A stretch of DNA of 60,940 bases from Frankia nepalensis (lineage in GTDB: Bacteria > Actinomycetota > Actinomycetes > Frankiales > Frankiaceae). This document shows, in pieces, positions 1-9,026 of this stretch; position 1 is the first letter of the stretch; the number at the start of each line of letters is the position of its first letter. The stretch covers positions 1-60,940 of the forward strand of contig NZ_JADWYU010000087.1 of NCBI RefSeq assembly GCF_016786325.1, written 5' to 3'. The notes under the pieces are model-generated. The model did no database searches. It had not been told where the DNA came from and was given only the letters and a program-made list of their open reading frames with translations. A program made the translations under genes and the position numbers.

Positions 1-1
1 C

Positions 2-2254
2 GTACCCCCCCCCCGCCGGTGGCCCCCGCCCCCGGGCGGCGCGGCGCGCGCGGGCAGCGCGATCGCGGTCGCCCCGGCCGACACGCCGGCCAAGTGGGAC
101 TCCGACGGCGTGCTGCTCGGCAGGATCTCGGTGAGCGCCAGGGGCGACGTCGTCGTCGACCCGGCGACGCCCGCCCCCAGGGCGGGTCTCGACCCCCGCG
201 GCCCGTTCCGCGGCACGGTCGGGGTGCTCGGCGACCTCGGGGTCGGCACCGCCGAGCCGACGGCGCACGGTGACTGGTCGCGCGCGCTCGACGTCGCCGG
301 CAAGGACGCGGCCCGCCTCATCGTGCGCGCCAAGGGCATCACCGGCGTCGTGGGCGCGCACCCCGGCGTGTACGGCGCGCCCGGCGGCTGGGCCGCGGGC
401 ACCGAGACCGACCACGCGGCCTCGATCGTCACCAGGGGCCAGGCCCGGCTCACGGTGACCAGCGCCGGCGACGTCGGCATCGGCACCACCACGCCGTCGA
501 CGAACGCGGCGTGGACGCGGAGCCTCGACGTGTACGGCTCCGGAAGCTCACGCCTCGTGGTACGCACCAAGGACATCACCAGCGTCGTCGGCGCCATCCC
601 TGCCGGGTACGACGCCGGCGGCTGGATCGCGGGCACCGAGACCGACCACGCGGCGTCGATCATCACCAACGGACTGGCCCGGCTCACGGTGACCGGGGGC
701 ATGAAGGGCGACACGGGCGCCGGGCGACTCGGCGTCGGCACGACGACGCCCAAGGCCAAGCTGCACGTCGTCGGTATGGGCGGCCCGAACGTCGACGTCA
801 TGGTCAACGGGCGGCTGAAGTCCGCGAACGAAGAAGGTGGGCTGCACATCGGCGACGACCGCCTCGTCGGCGGGCTCGAGACCAACAAGCTCGGCCTCTA
901 CAGCGGCCACGCGTGGCGGCTCACGGTGACCAGCGCCGGCGACGTCGGCATCGGCACCACCACGCCGTCGACGAACGCGGCGTGGACGCGGACCCTCGAC
1001 GTGTACGACTCCCAGAGCTCGCGCCTCGTGGTACGCACCAAGGACATCATCGGCCTCGTCGGCGCCATCCCGGTCGGGTACGACGCCGGCGGCTGGGTCG
1101 CGGGCACCGAGACCGCGCACGCGGCGTCGATCGTTACCGCCAGTCAGGCCAGGCTCACGGTGACCAGCGCCGGCGACGTCTGTATCGGCACGCCGGCGCC
1201 GAGCAACAACCACTGGGGCCGCGCCGTCGAACTCCACAACCGGTGGAACGCGCGGTACGTCGTACGTGCCACGGACTATGGCATGCTCGGCGTCTTCGGG
1301 GTGCGCCACGACGGCGCCTATGGGTCCGCCGCGGGCCTGCTCGTCGGCACCGAGTCCGCGCACCCCGTCAACCTCGTCACGAACTCCGCGACCCGGCTCG
1401 CGGTGACCAGCGACGGCAACGTCGGCATCGGCACCACCGCGCCGACCGTGAACCAGTTCTGGTCCCGGGTCCTCGACATCACCGGAAAGGACTCGGCCCG
1501 CCTCGTCGTGCGCGCGGGCGACATGATCACCGTCGCGGGCGCGCACCCGGGCGGCTACGGCGCGCCAACCGGCATGGTCGTCGGCACCGAGTCGAAACAC
1601 AGCATCAGTCTGATATCGGGCAACACCAACAGGTTGACGGTCGACCCGGACGGCAACATCTTCTGCCACGGCACGATGTGGTTCAAGCCGGTATCGAACC
1701 TGCCTCCCGACCCCGGCCGCGGGCCGACGGAAAAGCGCTGGTGGTGGCAGATCGGCCGCTGGAACTGGAACCCGAACCACCTGGAGGGGGGCAATGCCGT
1801 CCTCCACTGGGGCAGTGAATACACCGTCTCCGACGGCCGGCTCAAGGAGGATCTGCGCGAGTTCGACGGCGCGGTCGCGACCGTGTCGAAGCTCCGTGGC
1901 GTCACGTTCCGCTGGAACGAGGCGGGCCTGCGCTTCCAGACCCGCCCGGCGGAGGAGCAGGCCGGTGCCGGGCCGGGCGCGACGGAGGCCGAACACGCCG
2001 CCGCGCGGGCCGAGGTGCGCGAGGCTCTGCTCCCCGGGCTGCGCGGCCGGCGCGAGGTGGGTGTCGTCGCGCAGGAGGTCGAGGCCGTCCTGCCCGAGCT
2101 CGTCGGCACCGACGCCGACGGCGTGCGCGGTGTCGACTACCGCAAGCTGACCGCCGTTCTCGTGCAGGCCATCAAGGAACAGCAACGGACGATCACCACG
2201 TTGGAGCGCCGGGTGGGAGCGCTGGAGATGCCACAGGAGGACGACCGTGCGTGA
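2..2254 (+). CDS. Repeat-built fibre protein with C-terminal S74 (intramolecular chaperone) domain, 5' partial
   Basis: The frame is open to the left edge, and codons before the first possible GTG (position 110) still look coding, so the 5' end is missing. The middle is built of about five related units of roughly 78 residues carrying GDVGIGTTTP-type motifs, as in phage and eCIS tail fibres. A variant spacer at about 690-900 reads KLHVVG...NGRLKSANEEGG. The last ~150 residues match the S74 endosialidase-chaperone pattern: SDGRLKEDL with Ser and Lys five residues apart (the self-cleavage dyad of the family), then GVVAQEVEAVLPELV, then a coiled coil ending in LERRVGALE. By family knowledge the domain folds fibre trimers and may cleave itself off. 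It is followed by a small coiled-coil gene, a BTAD regulator, an AAA+ ATPase and a DUF4157 protein, which suggests a host-binding fibre of a contractile injection system rather than a prophage. The S74 call is firm; the eCIS role is inferred. Confidence 0.85.
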   Translation, partial: VPPPRRWPPPPGGAARAGSAIAVAPADTPAKWDSDGVLLGRISVSARGDVVVDPATPAPRAGLDPRGPFRGTVGVLGDLGVGTAEPTAHGDWSRALDVAGKDAARLIVRAKGITGVVGAHPGVYGAPGGWAAGTETDHAASIVTRGQARLTVTSAGDVGIGTTTPSTNAAWTRSLDVYGSGSSRLVVRTKDITSVVGAIPAGYDAGGWIAGTETDHAASIITNGLARLTVTGGMKGDTGAGRLGVGTTTPKAKLHVVGMGGPNVDVMVNGRLKSANEEGGLHIGDDRLVGGLETNKLGLYSGHAWRLTVTSAGDVGIGTTTPSTNAAWTRTLDVYDSQSSRLVVRTKDIIGLVGAIPVGYDAGGWVAGTETAHAASIVTASQARLTVTSAGDVCIGTPAPSNNHWGRAVELHNRWNARYVVRATDYGMLGVFGVRHDGAYGSAAGLLVGTESAHPVNLVTNSATRLAVTSDGNVGIGTTAPTVNQFWSRVLDITGKDSARLVVRAGDMITVAGAHPGGYGAPTGMVVGTESKHSISLISGNTNRLTVDPDGNIFCHGTMWFKPVSNLPPDPGRGPTEKRWWWQIGRWNWNPNHLEGGNAVLHWGSEYTVSDGRLKEDLREFDGAVATVSKLRGVTFRWNEAGLRFQTRPAEEQAGAGPGATEAEHAAARAEVREALLPGLRGRREVGVVAQEVEAVLPELVGTDADGVRGVDYRKLTAVLVQAIKEQQRTITTLERRVGALEMPQEDDRA
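225..1640 (+). repeat. Tandem ~235-bp repeats inside the fibre gene
   Basis: About five in-frame units are seen, each with a GIGTTTP-like start, an LDVxGxxSSRLVVR-type centre and a GTETxHAASIVT-type end. They lie at about 225-460, 465-690, 930-1160, 1165-1400 and 1405-1640, interrupted by a different segment at about 700-915. Positions 446-521 and 917-992 are identical over 76 bases, whereas the other units have diverged. This implies recent duplication or gene conversion between two units. Confidence 0.8.
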
Positions 2255-2468
2255 GCAGATGGAGAAGCGCCGCGAGGAGCTCGCCGCCGAGCTGCGGCAG
2301 GGGCAGGAGATGCTCGCCGAGGTGGAGGCGCGGCGCGCCGAGCTGGGGCAGATGCTGCTGCGCATCAGCGGCGCGCTCCAGGTGCTCGAGGAGCTGCTCG
2401 CGCCCGACGGCCCGACGACCGGCGCGATCCGTCCGGCCCCGGCGTCGGTAACCGAACCGGCAGCCTGA
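2247..2468 (+). CDS. Small coiled-coil protein next to the fibre gene
   Basis: This 73-residue protein starts with GTG and overlaps the fibre stop by 8 bases. A good AGGAGG ribosome site lies at 2235-2240 within the fibre gene, which fixes the start and implies translational coupling. The sequence is a charged heptad-rich helix (MEKRREELAAEL, then GQEMLAEVEARRAELGQ) ending in a short Pro/Ala tail. No enzyme motif is present. Tight coupling suggests it works with the fibre, for example as a chaperone or connector, but that is inference. No family is recognised. Confidence 0.65.
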   Translation: MREQMEKRREELAAELRQGQEMLAEVEARRAELGQMLLRISGALQVLEELLAPDGPTTGAIRPAPASVTEPAA

Positions 2469-2651
2469 ACAGCCGGGAAACGGACGACAGCCACTATGCG
2501 CCGCCCTTCTCGCAACTTGCGGGCATTTTCGCCGAATCGCCCGCGACGGCCGGTGGAACCGGCTATTTTTCCCGAACGGGGGCGACACGGTGGGTATCTC
2601 CACGGACTCGGGCAGTCCGAGCTCGGCACAACGTGGGAGCGCTGCTGCGGG

Positions 2652-3590
2652 ATGGCCGGTCTGGACGTGAGGCTTCTCGGCGACGTCACCATTCTTCAGG
2701 ACGGCGACGTCGTGCGCGTTTCTTCGGCGAAGGCGCTGGAGCTCCTCGGCCTGCTCATCGCCCGCCGGAGTAACCCGCTCGCCCGCGAGGCCGTGGCCGC
2801 GGTGCTGTGGCCGGACGAGCGGCCGGAGGTCACCCGCCGCCAGCTGCGCCAGGCGCTGTGGCGGCTCAACGGCGCCCTGCCGCGGACGCCGGTCCTGCAC
2901 GCGTCCCGCGGCGGACGGCTGCAGGTGGACGTCGCGGCGTTCGCGTCGATCGATCTCGTCATGCTGGAGGAGGCGCACGCCGCGACGGCCGACGTCGCCG
3001 GCGCGGACCTGAGCGACGGGCAGGCGGAGCGGCTCGAGGGCGCGGCCGCGGGGTACGGCGGTGACTTCCTCGCCGGCTTCCACCAGGAGTGGTGCCTGCC
3101 CGAACGGACCCGCGTACAGGAGATCCACCTGTCGGTACGCGACCAGCTCATCGGGTACTGCGCGTCGCGGGGCCTCGTCGCGCGGGCGTTGGCGCACGGG
3201 CGCGCGGTCCTCGACCTCGAACCGGCGCGCGAGACGACGCACCGCCTCCTCATGCGGCTGCACCACCGGCACGGCGACCGCGCCGCGGCGTTACGGCAGT
3301 ACCGACGCTGCGTCGAGGCGCTCGCCGCGGAGTACGGCGTCGCGCCGTCGGCGCCGACCAGCCTGCTGCACCGGCGGATCCGGGAGGACGAGAGCGACCA
3401 CGCGCGGCACCAGCACGAGCGTCCCGACGAGCGGCGCCGGGTCGAGTCCGGCGCCGCCGAGATCGCGGCGGTGCACGAGCGGCTCGCGGAGATCCAGGCG
3501 ACGCTCGACACCTTGCTGCGCGCCGTCGGGCACGGCATGGTGGGTGGCGCGCCGCGGGCGACGCACCCGCCGGTTCAGCGGGTCCGGTGA
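2652..3590 (+). CDS. BTAD (SARP-like) regulator
   Basis: This is a 312-residue protein. The N-terminal ~100 residues (LLGDVTILQDGDVVRVSS...KALELLGLLIARR) have the winged-helix pattern of the OmpR/SARP type, followed by a bacterial transcriptional activation domain (helices around GDFLAGFHQEWCLPERTRVQE and HRLLMRLHHRHGDRAAALRQY). The last ~60 residues form a charged coiled coil (EIAAVHERLAEIQATLDTLL). The start at 2652 was chosen because homology begins at once (MAGLDVRLLGD); the frame is open upstream to 2496. Its stop overlaps the AAA ATPase start by 4 bases (GTGA). BTAD proteins of this kind often occur in actinobacterial eCIS loci. It may control the locus, but its direct target is not visible. 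Confidence 0.75.
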   Translation: MAGLDVRLLGDVTILQDGDVVRVSSAKALELLGLLIARRSNPLAREAVAAVLWPDERPEVTRRQLRQALWRLNGALPRTPVLHASRGGRLQVDVAAFASIDLVMLEEAHAATADVAGADLSDGQAERLEGAAAGYGGDFLAGFHQEWCLPERTRVQEIHLSVRDQLIGYCASRGLVARALAHGRAVLDLEPARETTHRLLMRLHHRHGDRAAALRQYRRCVEALAAEYGVAPSAPTSLLHRRIREDESDHARHQHERPDERRRVESGAAEIAAVHERLAEIQATLDTLLRAVGHGMVGGAPRATHPPVQRVR

Positions 3591-5809
3591 GTACCGGGCT
3601 CGTCCGGGTCGACAACCGCCTGCGCGAGCGGGTCGGGCAGGTGCGTGCCGCCGCCTCCCCCTCCGCCGAAGCGGCGCACGACCCGCTCGCGGGGTACTAC
3701 ATCAGCGAGGCCGAGGTGGACCGGCTGCTCGCCGCGCCCGAGCTGGACCTGCCCGACGTCGACCACGACCGGGTCGCCGGGCTCGTGGAGTCGTTCGGCC
3801 TCACGCCGTTCGACACCGACGTCGTGCTCACCTGCCTCGCGCCGGAGGTCGACCGCCGGTTCGGGCGGCTCTACGCGTACCTGCACGACGACGTCACCCG
3901 CCGCGCGCCGAGCGTCGACCTCGTGCTCACGCTGTGGTGCGGCGACGGCGCCGCTCGCCTCGCCGGACGGGCACGGCTGGCGCCGGGCGCGCCGCTGCGG
4001 CGGCACGACATCATGCGGCTCGACGAGGGCGGCGAGCCTCGCCCGGCGTCGATGCTCGAGTGCGCGCTGCGGCTGGACCAGCGCGTCACCCGGCACCTGC
4101 TCGACGACGACGACCCGGACTCCCGTCTCGCGGGCGTGATCGTGCGTTCTCCGGGCGGCAGGGACTCCCCACTCGACGGGATCACGCGATCCCAGCTCGG
4201 CCGGGCGGACGACCTCGTGGCCCTTCTCAGCCGGACCGGGCATGACGTCGTCGTGCACCTCGCCGGGGCGGCGGGGTCGGGGCGCCACGCGATCGCGGCG
4301 GAGTTCAGCCGCGCGACCGGGCGAGCGCTGCTCGTCGTGCGCTGCGACGCGCTGGCCCGCCAGACCGACGCGCGGTGCGCCGAACTCGTCGGGCTCGTGG
4401 CGCGCGAGGCCCGGCTGCGCGGCGCGGCGACGTACTGGCGCGACGCGGACGCGTTCGAAGCCGGCGACCGGCTCGACGCGTTCGCCGACACGCTCGCCGA
4501 CGTGCCAGGACCGGTGTTTCTCGGCGGCGCCGGGGACTGGGACGGGCCGGAGCCCGCTGGCCGCCCGTTCGTGCGGCTCGCGCTCGACCGCCCCGACGCG
4601 GCCGCCCGGCATCGGATCTGGAGCGGCCTGCTCGGACCGCCCTCCGGCGAGGTCGCTCTGTCCGCCGAGGATGCCACTTCGCCCGTGGACAACGTCGTTA
4701 CGCGCTCGCGCGACGCCGTTTCGCCCATGGGCGACGTCGCCGCCTCGCCCGGCGGGCTCGCGCTGCCCCTGGACGACTCGGACCCGCCGGACATCGCGGC
4801 GCTCGCGGCGGCGTTCCGCTTCACCCCCGGGCAGATCCGCGACGCCGTCGCCACGGCGGGCATACTCGCGGTGACGCGTGACCCCCGGGATCCGAAGCTG
4901 CGGCAGGCGGACCTGGAGAAGGCGTGCCGGCTGCGGTCTGGGCGGGGGCTGACGCGGCTGGCCCGCCACGTGGTCACCCCCTACGGCTGGGACGACCTCG
5001 TGTTGCCGCCGGCGCGGCTGCGGCAGCTGCGCGAGCTCGCCGACCAGGTGCGCCATCGCGGCCTCGTGCACGACACGTGGGACTTCGGCCGCGTCGTCGC
5101 GCCCGCGGGCGGGCTGACCGTGCTGTTCGCCGGGCCGCCGGGCACCGGCAAGACGATGGCGGCGTCGGTGCTGGCGAACGCGCTCGGCGTCGATCTCTAC
5201 GCGATCGACCTCGCGACAACGGTGAGCAAGTACATCGGCGAGACGGAGAAGAACCTCGCCCGGGTGTTCGACGCGGCCGCGGACAGCAACGCGATCCTGT
5301 TCTTCGACGAGGCCGACGCCCTGTTCGGCCGGCGTACCCAGGTGCGCGACGCCCACGACCGCTACGCCAACATCGAGACCAGCTACCTGCTGCAGCGGAT
5401 CGAGACGCACCCCGGCCTCGTCGTACTCGCGACGAACCTGCGCAAGAACATGGACGAGGCGTTCGTGCGCCGCTTCCGCGCCACGCTGGAGTTCCCGGCG
5501 CCCGGCGAGGCGGAGCGGCTGCGCATCTGGGAGCGGATCTGGCCGGCGGCCGCCCCACGTGCCGCCGACGTCGACCTGGCCGCGCTGGCCCGCGCGATCG
5601 ACCTCTCCGGCGGCCACATCCGCAACATCGTGCTCGGCGGCGCGTTTCTCGCGGCGGCGGACGGCGGGGTCATCACGATGGCGCACCTGCTGCGGGCCAC
5701 CCGCGGCGAGTACGAAAAGCTCGGAAAGATCATCTCGCCCGGCGATCTCGCGGCCGTGGCGCCTCGGCACGACCAGGGGCGGGGTGCGCATGCGCACGAC
5801 GACAGCTGA
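3587..5809 (+). CDS. AAA+ ATPase of the contractile-injection-system type
   Basis: This 740-residue protein starts at GTG 3587, coupled to the upstream regulator. The N-terminal two thirds are poorly conserved, with an early YYISEAEVDRLL segment (residues ~40-50) and a degenerate second ATPase-like region around residues 220-370. The C-terminal third is a canonical AAA+ module: Walker A GPPGTGKT (~516-523), a sensor segment VSKYIGETEKNL, Walker B ILFFDEADALFGRR (~570), sensor 1 VVLATNL, and arginine-finger region DEAFVRRFR. This two-part layout is typical of the large AAA protein found in eCIS clusters, where it is thought to help assemble or load the particle. It overlaps the downstream DUF4157 gene by 20 bases. 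A generic AAA+ chaperone is the alternative. Confidence 0.85.
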   Translation: MSTGLVRVDNRLRERVGQVRAAASPSAEAAHDPLAGYYISEAEVDRLLAAPELDLPDVDHDRVAGLVESFGLTPFDTDVVLTCLAPEVDRRFGRLYAYLHDDVTRRAPSVDLVLTLWCGDGAARLAGRARLAPGAPLRRHDIMRLDEGGEPRPASMLECALRLDQRVTRHLLDDDDPDSRLAGVIVRSPGGRDSPLDGITRSQLGRADDLVALLSRTGHDVVVHLAGAAGSGRHAIAAEFSRATGRALLVVRCDALARQTDARCAELVGLVAREARLRGAATYWRDADAFEAGDRLDAFADTLADVPGPVFLGGAGDWDGPEPAGRPFVRLALDRPDAAARHRIWSGLLGPPSGEVALSAEDATSPVDNVVTRSRDAVSPMGDVAASPGGLALPLDDSDPPDIAALAAAFRFTPGQIRDAVATAGILAVTRDPRDPKLRQADLEKACRLRSGRGLTRLARHVVTPYGWDDLVLPPARLRQLRELADQVRHRGLVHDTWDFGRVVAPAGGLTVLFAGPPGTGKTMAASVLANALGVDLYAIDLATTVSKYIGETEKNLARVFDAAADSNAILFFDEADALFGRRTQVRDAHDRYANIETSYLLQRIETHPGLVVLATNLRKNMDEAFVRRFRATLEFPAPGEAERLRIWERIWPAAAPRAADVDLAALARAIDLSGGHIRNIVLGGAFLAAADGGVITMAHLLRATRGEYEKLGKIISPGDLAAVAPRHDQGRGAHAHDDS

Positions 5810-8510
5810 CCCGAAACAGGTCACCACCAGCGCACCCGCCAGGACCGCCGACACGGCCGCGCCGCCGGCACGCGCCGGGTCCCACTGCGCGCCGGCACTG
5901 CTGCGGATGCAGCGTTCGCACGGCAACCGGCACGTCCAGCGCGTGGTCGCCTCCGCGCGCGCGTCCGCCGCCCCCGCCGCGGCCCCCGCGATGGCCGGCG
6001 CCGGACTGCGGGTCGGCCCGTCGCATGACCCGGCCGAGCGGGCAGCCGACGACATCGCCCGCGCCGTCGCCGGAGTCACGGTCCCCGACGGCGGCCCGGC
6101 GCCCATGCCGCTCGCGCCGCCGGAGGTCGGCGACGCCGGTGGCGCGCTCTCCCGCGGCACCTCGGCCGCGGTCCTCGCGGCCCGCGCGGGCGGCATGCGC
6201 GTCCCGTCGTCGCTGCTCGCGCGGACCGAGCAGGCGGTGGGCGCCGACCTGGGCGGCGTCCGGCTGCACGTGGGCCGGGACGTCGACGCGCTGAGCGACG
6301 CCCTGGCGGCCCGTGCCTTCACCGTCGGTCAGGACGTCTTCGTCCACCGCGCCGACTACCGTCCGGGCACCCCGGGCGGCGACGCGCTGATCGCGCATGA
6401 GCTCGCCCACGTGGCTCACCCGGGGCCGGCCCCGGTACGCCGCAAGGGTCGCAAGCTCGGGGCGGCCAAGGCGGCGCTGTTCAACGTCGGCATCAGCTTC
6501 GCCAAGACCGCCGGCGGCCCGCTCTACGACCTCTTCCACTACCTGTGGTACTTCAAGCAATCGAAGAAGACGGGCGTCAGCCACGAGAACCGGGTCGACC
6601 TGCACCCCTTCAAGGACCTGCTCAAGCTGGCCGGCAACCGCACGAAGGAGAACGGCAAGGCCAAGCTCGTTCCCGAGGATGCCGTCAAGCGGTACGGCGT
6701 GCCGGGCATCGGGCATGTCCTGCTCTTCCTGCGGGCGATCGGCAGCAGCCTGTACAAGCGATTCGCGTCCTACATCAGCTGGCTGGCGCTCGTGTGCACC
6801 CTCATCGGCTTCGCGCCGGGCGCGCAGGCCGCGCTCCCCGTCGCGGCCGCGCTCGGGACCATCAGCCTGCTGCTCAACGTGATGAAGGGCGGCATCGACT
6901 TCGTCGCGAACTCGTGGACCCTCATACTCGCCTGGATCCGGTACATCTGCCTCGACGACCCCGTCTACCTGGACTCCCCAGAAGTCGGCCTGTATGTCGA
7001 GTCGTACAAGGAGTACCGCAAGTCGCGCGGTGAGCTGCTGGACGACGCCCTCAAGATCGGCATGGGTGGCCTGCTGGCCGGCTTCGGGGGAGCCACCCAG
7101 GACAACTCGTCGTTCGTCGCGGGCGCGGACAAGTACTTCACGCCGTTCGCGGACGCGAGTGCCTCGATCGACGCGGCCGTCAAGGACCAGCCGAACTTCA
7201 ACGCCCACGAGGCGGGCGAGAAGTTCGCGGCGGAGAAGATTCCCGACGCCATGACCAAGGAGATCGTCGGGAACTCCACGAGCTGGGTGACCAAGGGGCG
7301 CCTGGAAGGAAACAAGAACGCCAAGCTCGACACGGTGGGCACCCAGACCATGCAGCACAACCCGGACGTCCAGATGCTGCTCAGCGCCAACATCATCGGC
7401 AAGGTCAACGAACAGCAGACGCGCGAGCCGGGCCTGGCGCCGAACGCCCTCGTGCCCCGCTCGAAGCTGCCCGGGCCGCCGGGCACCAGCCTCAAGGGAG
7501 TCGTCGGGCTGCTCGTGAATCCCCTGGGGGCGCTCGCCACCATCCTGATGATGGTCGCGGACCTGTGCGTGATGCTCAGCGGCCGCCAGGGGGCGCAGGA
7601 CGCGCCCGCGTACGACCCCGGTCCCCCGCCGCCCGCGCACAACCCCGGTGGCCCGCCGCCCACAGACGACCCCGGTCCCCCGCCGCCCGTTCCCGACAAC
7701 ACCGCCAGTGCCCCGCCGCCCGTTCTCGACAACCCCGCCACCGCCGACGCCAAGGCGAGCGCCACGCAGCCCGGCGCCGCCGTCCAGCAACCGCCCCAGC
7801 CAGGGCAGCGGAAGAAGCACGGAAAGACGGCAGGCACAGCTGGGCCGGGATCTGGGAAGAAGCGCGGAAAGACGGCAGGCAAAGCTCGGCCGAAGTCTGG
7901 CGAGAAATCCACGAAGGCGGTCAGGCAGACCAGCGTGGAAGCCAGCGAGGAGACAAGTCGGGGCGGGCCCCAGTCCACCCCGTCAGCCCAGCGGCACGGC
8001 ACGGGCCCGGCTGCCGAGCGGGCGGATCGTGGACTCTTCTTCATCGGCTTCGCCGACGTGGAACGGTACGACGACGCCGAGCCCGACGACACCGAGCTCG
8101 GCGACACCATCGCCACATCCGACGACCTGATCACCGCGCCCCGCGATCCCAGCACCGCGCCCGACGACGTCGACGCCGCGCCCGCCAGCCTCCTCGTCAT
8201 GCCGCCAGCCGGCGACATGGTGCCCGACACGGCCAGCCGGGTGGCGATGGAGCGCGAGCGGTACGGGCCGGTCGAGGGCCCCCTGCCGTCGCTGTCCACG
8301 CGGACCAGAAACACGCTCGCCCCCCGGCCCCGCCCGACGCGACGGGCGAGTGTCGAGGAGTTCGTCGTGCGGGAGATCGACAGAATCCGCCGGTCGATCG
8401 CCAGGGAAGGGAACCACACCCGCGAGCTGGCCGAGATGTTCGATTCCAGCGCCGACGCCATGGGGTCGCTCGCGGAAAGCTCGAAGAATCTCCTGCGCGA
8501 CTCGAAGTGA
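5790..8510 (+). CDS. DUF4157-domain protein, candidate eCIS cargo
   Basis: This is a 906-residue protein whose ATG lies inside the ATPase gene. Residues ~60-210 form a DUF4157 domain: SHDPAERAADDIARAV, then VGADLGGVRLHVG, then ARAFTVGQDVFV, ending in the putative zinc site H203-ELA-H207. DUF4157 is enriched in eCIS-linked proteins and is thought to mark or load cargo; its HExxH may be proteolytic. A unique region follows (residues ~210-600) with two hydrophobic stretches (WLALVCTLIGFAPGAQAALP and VAAALGTISLLLNVMKGGI) and a third near residues 560-595, suggesting membrane insertion. Next come a Pro-rich linker with PPPP/DNP repeats, a Lys/Gly-rich part with repeated GKTAG, an acidic Asp-rich part and a helical C-terminus. 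No toxin family is recognised after the DUF4157 domain. Confidence 0.8.
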   Translation: MRTTTADPKQVTTSAPARTADTAAPPARAGSHCAPALLRMQRSHGNRHVQRVVASARASAAPAAAPAMAGAGLRVGPSHDPAERAADDIARAVAGVTVPDGGPAPMPLAPPEVGDAGGALSRGTSAAVLAARAGGMRVPSSLLARTEQAVGADLGGVRLHVGRDVDALSDALAARAFTVGQDVFVHRADYRPGTPGGDALIAHELAHVAHPGPAPVRRKGRKLGAAKAALFNVGISFAKTAGGPLYDLFHYLWYFKQSKKTGVSHENRVDLHPFKDLLKLAGNRTKENGKAKLVPEDAVKRYGVPGIGHVLLFLRAIGSSLYKRFASYISWLALVCTLIGFAPGAQAALPVAAALGTISLLLNVMKGGIDFVANSWTLILAWIRYICLDDPVYLDSPEVGLYVESYKEYRKSRGELLDDALKIGMGGLLAGFGGATQDNSSFVAGADKYFTPFADASASIDAAVKDQPNFNAHEAGEKFAAEKIPDAMTKEIVGNSTSWVTKGRLEGNKNAKLDTVGTQTMQHNPDVQMLLSANIIGKVNEQQTREPGLAPNALVPRSKLPGPPGTSLKGVVGLLVNPLGALATILMMVADLCVMLSGRQGAQDAPAYDPGPPPPAHNPGGPPPTDDPGPPPPVPDNTASAPPPVLDNPATADAKASATQPGAAVQQPPQPGQRKKHGKTAGTAGPGSGKKRGKTAGKARPKSGEKSTKAVRQTSVEASEETSRGGPQSTPSAQRHGTGPAAERADRGLFFIGFADVERYDDAEPDDTELGDTIATSDDLITAPRDPSTAPDDVDAAPASLLVMPPAGDMVPDTASRVAMERERYGPVEGPLPSLSTRTRNTLAPRPRPTRRASVEEFVVREIDRIRRSIAREGNHTRELAEMFDSSADAMGSLAESSKNLLRDSK

Positions 8511-8552
8511 CCCGCCGCGCGCCTGGCGCTGGTGGGACGGCTGGCCGCCGCC

Positions 8553-9026
8553 CTACCGGCGCCGCAGGGACAGCGCCACCGCGACACCGGCGCCCGTGAC
8601 GAGGGCGGTCCCCATGGCGAGCAGCGCCCAGGCCCAGCCGACCTCGGAACGCAGCGCCTGGCTGTAGGCGACCGCGGGCAGCCGGCGAACCGCCGGCCCG
8701 ACGAACGACGACACGGCGACACACAGCACGACCGCGACCGGCGCGCCCACCGCCGCCGTGACCAGCGCGGCCGCGGCCTCCCGCCCAGGGCTCGGGCCGG
8801 CACCCGCCTCCCGCCGCGCCCGCTCCTCGTCCGTGTCGACGAGCAGCAGCAGCACAGCCGCCGGCAGGAGCACGAGGAGCAGGCGGAAGGCCGCGCCGAC
8901 GAACGAGGCCAGCCCGGGCACGTCATCGCGGAACATCGCCCCGACCAGCGTCCCGGTCCCCCCCAACACCACACCGATCACCGCGAGCGCGCTGGCCCCG
9001 CGCAGACCCGCGCGCACGACGTCCAC
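8553..9026 (-). CDS. Four-helix membrane protein, unknown function
   Basis: The 157-residue protein has four predicted membrane helices, near residues 12-33, 40-62, 88-112 and 130-152, with a charged loop (DTDEERARREAGAG) between helices 2 and 3. It is convergent with the DUF4157 gene, 42 bases apart. No family motif was recognised. It could be a bystander, or a membrane partner (for example a self-protection protein) of the neighbouring eCIS cargo; the second option is speculation based only on position. Confidence 0.6.
   Translation of the reverse strand: MDVVRAGLRGASALAVIGVVLGGTGTLVGAMFRDDVPGLASFVGAAFRLLLVLLPAAVLLLLVDTDEERARREAGAGPSPGREAAAALVTAAVGAPVAVVLCVAVSSFVGPAVRRLPAVAYSQALRSEVGWAWALLAMGTALVTGAGVAVALSLRRR

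Noticed and set aside
548-2692. 714-codon open frame on the minus strand
   Set aside because: It is the antisense shadow of the fibre gene caused by GC-biased third positions; it is Arg/Ala/Pro-rich with no family features.
3575-6322. 915-codon minus-strand frame, with a similar one at 5730-7820
   Set aside because: Both mirror the ATPase and DUF4157 genes, which have clear domain motifs on the plus strand.
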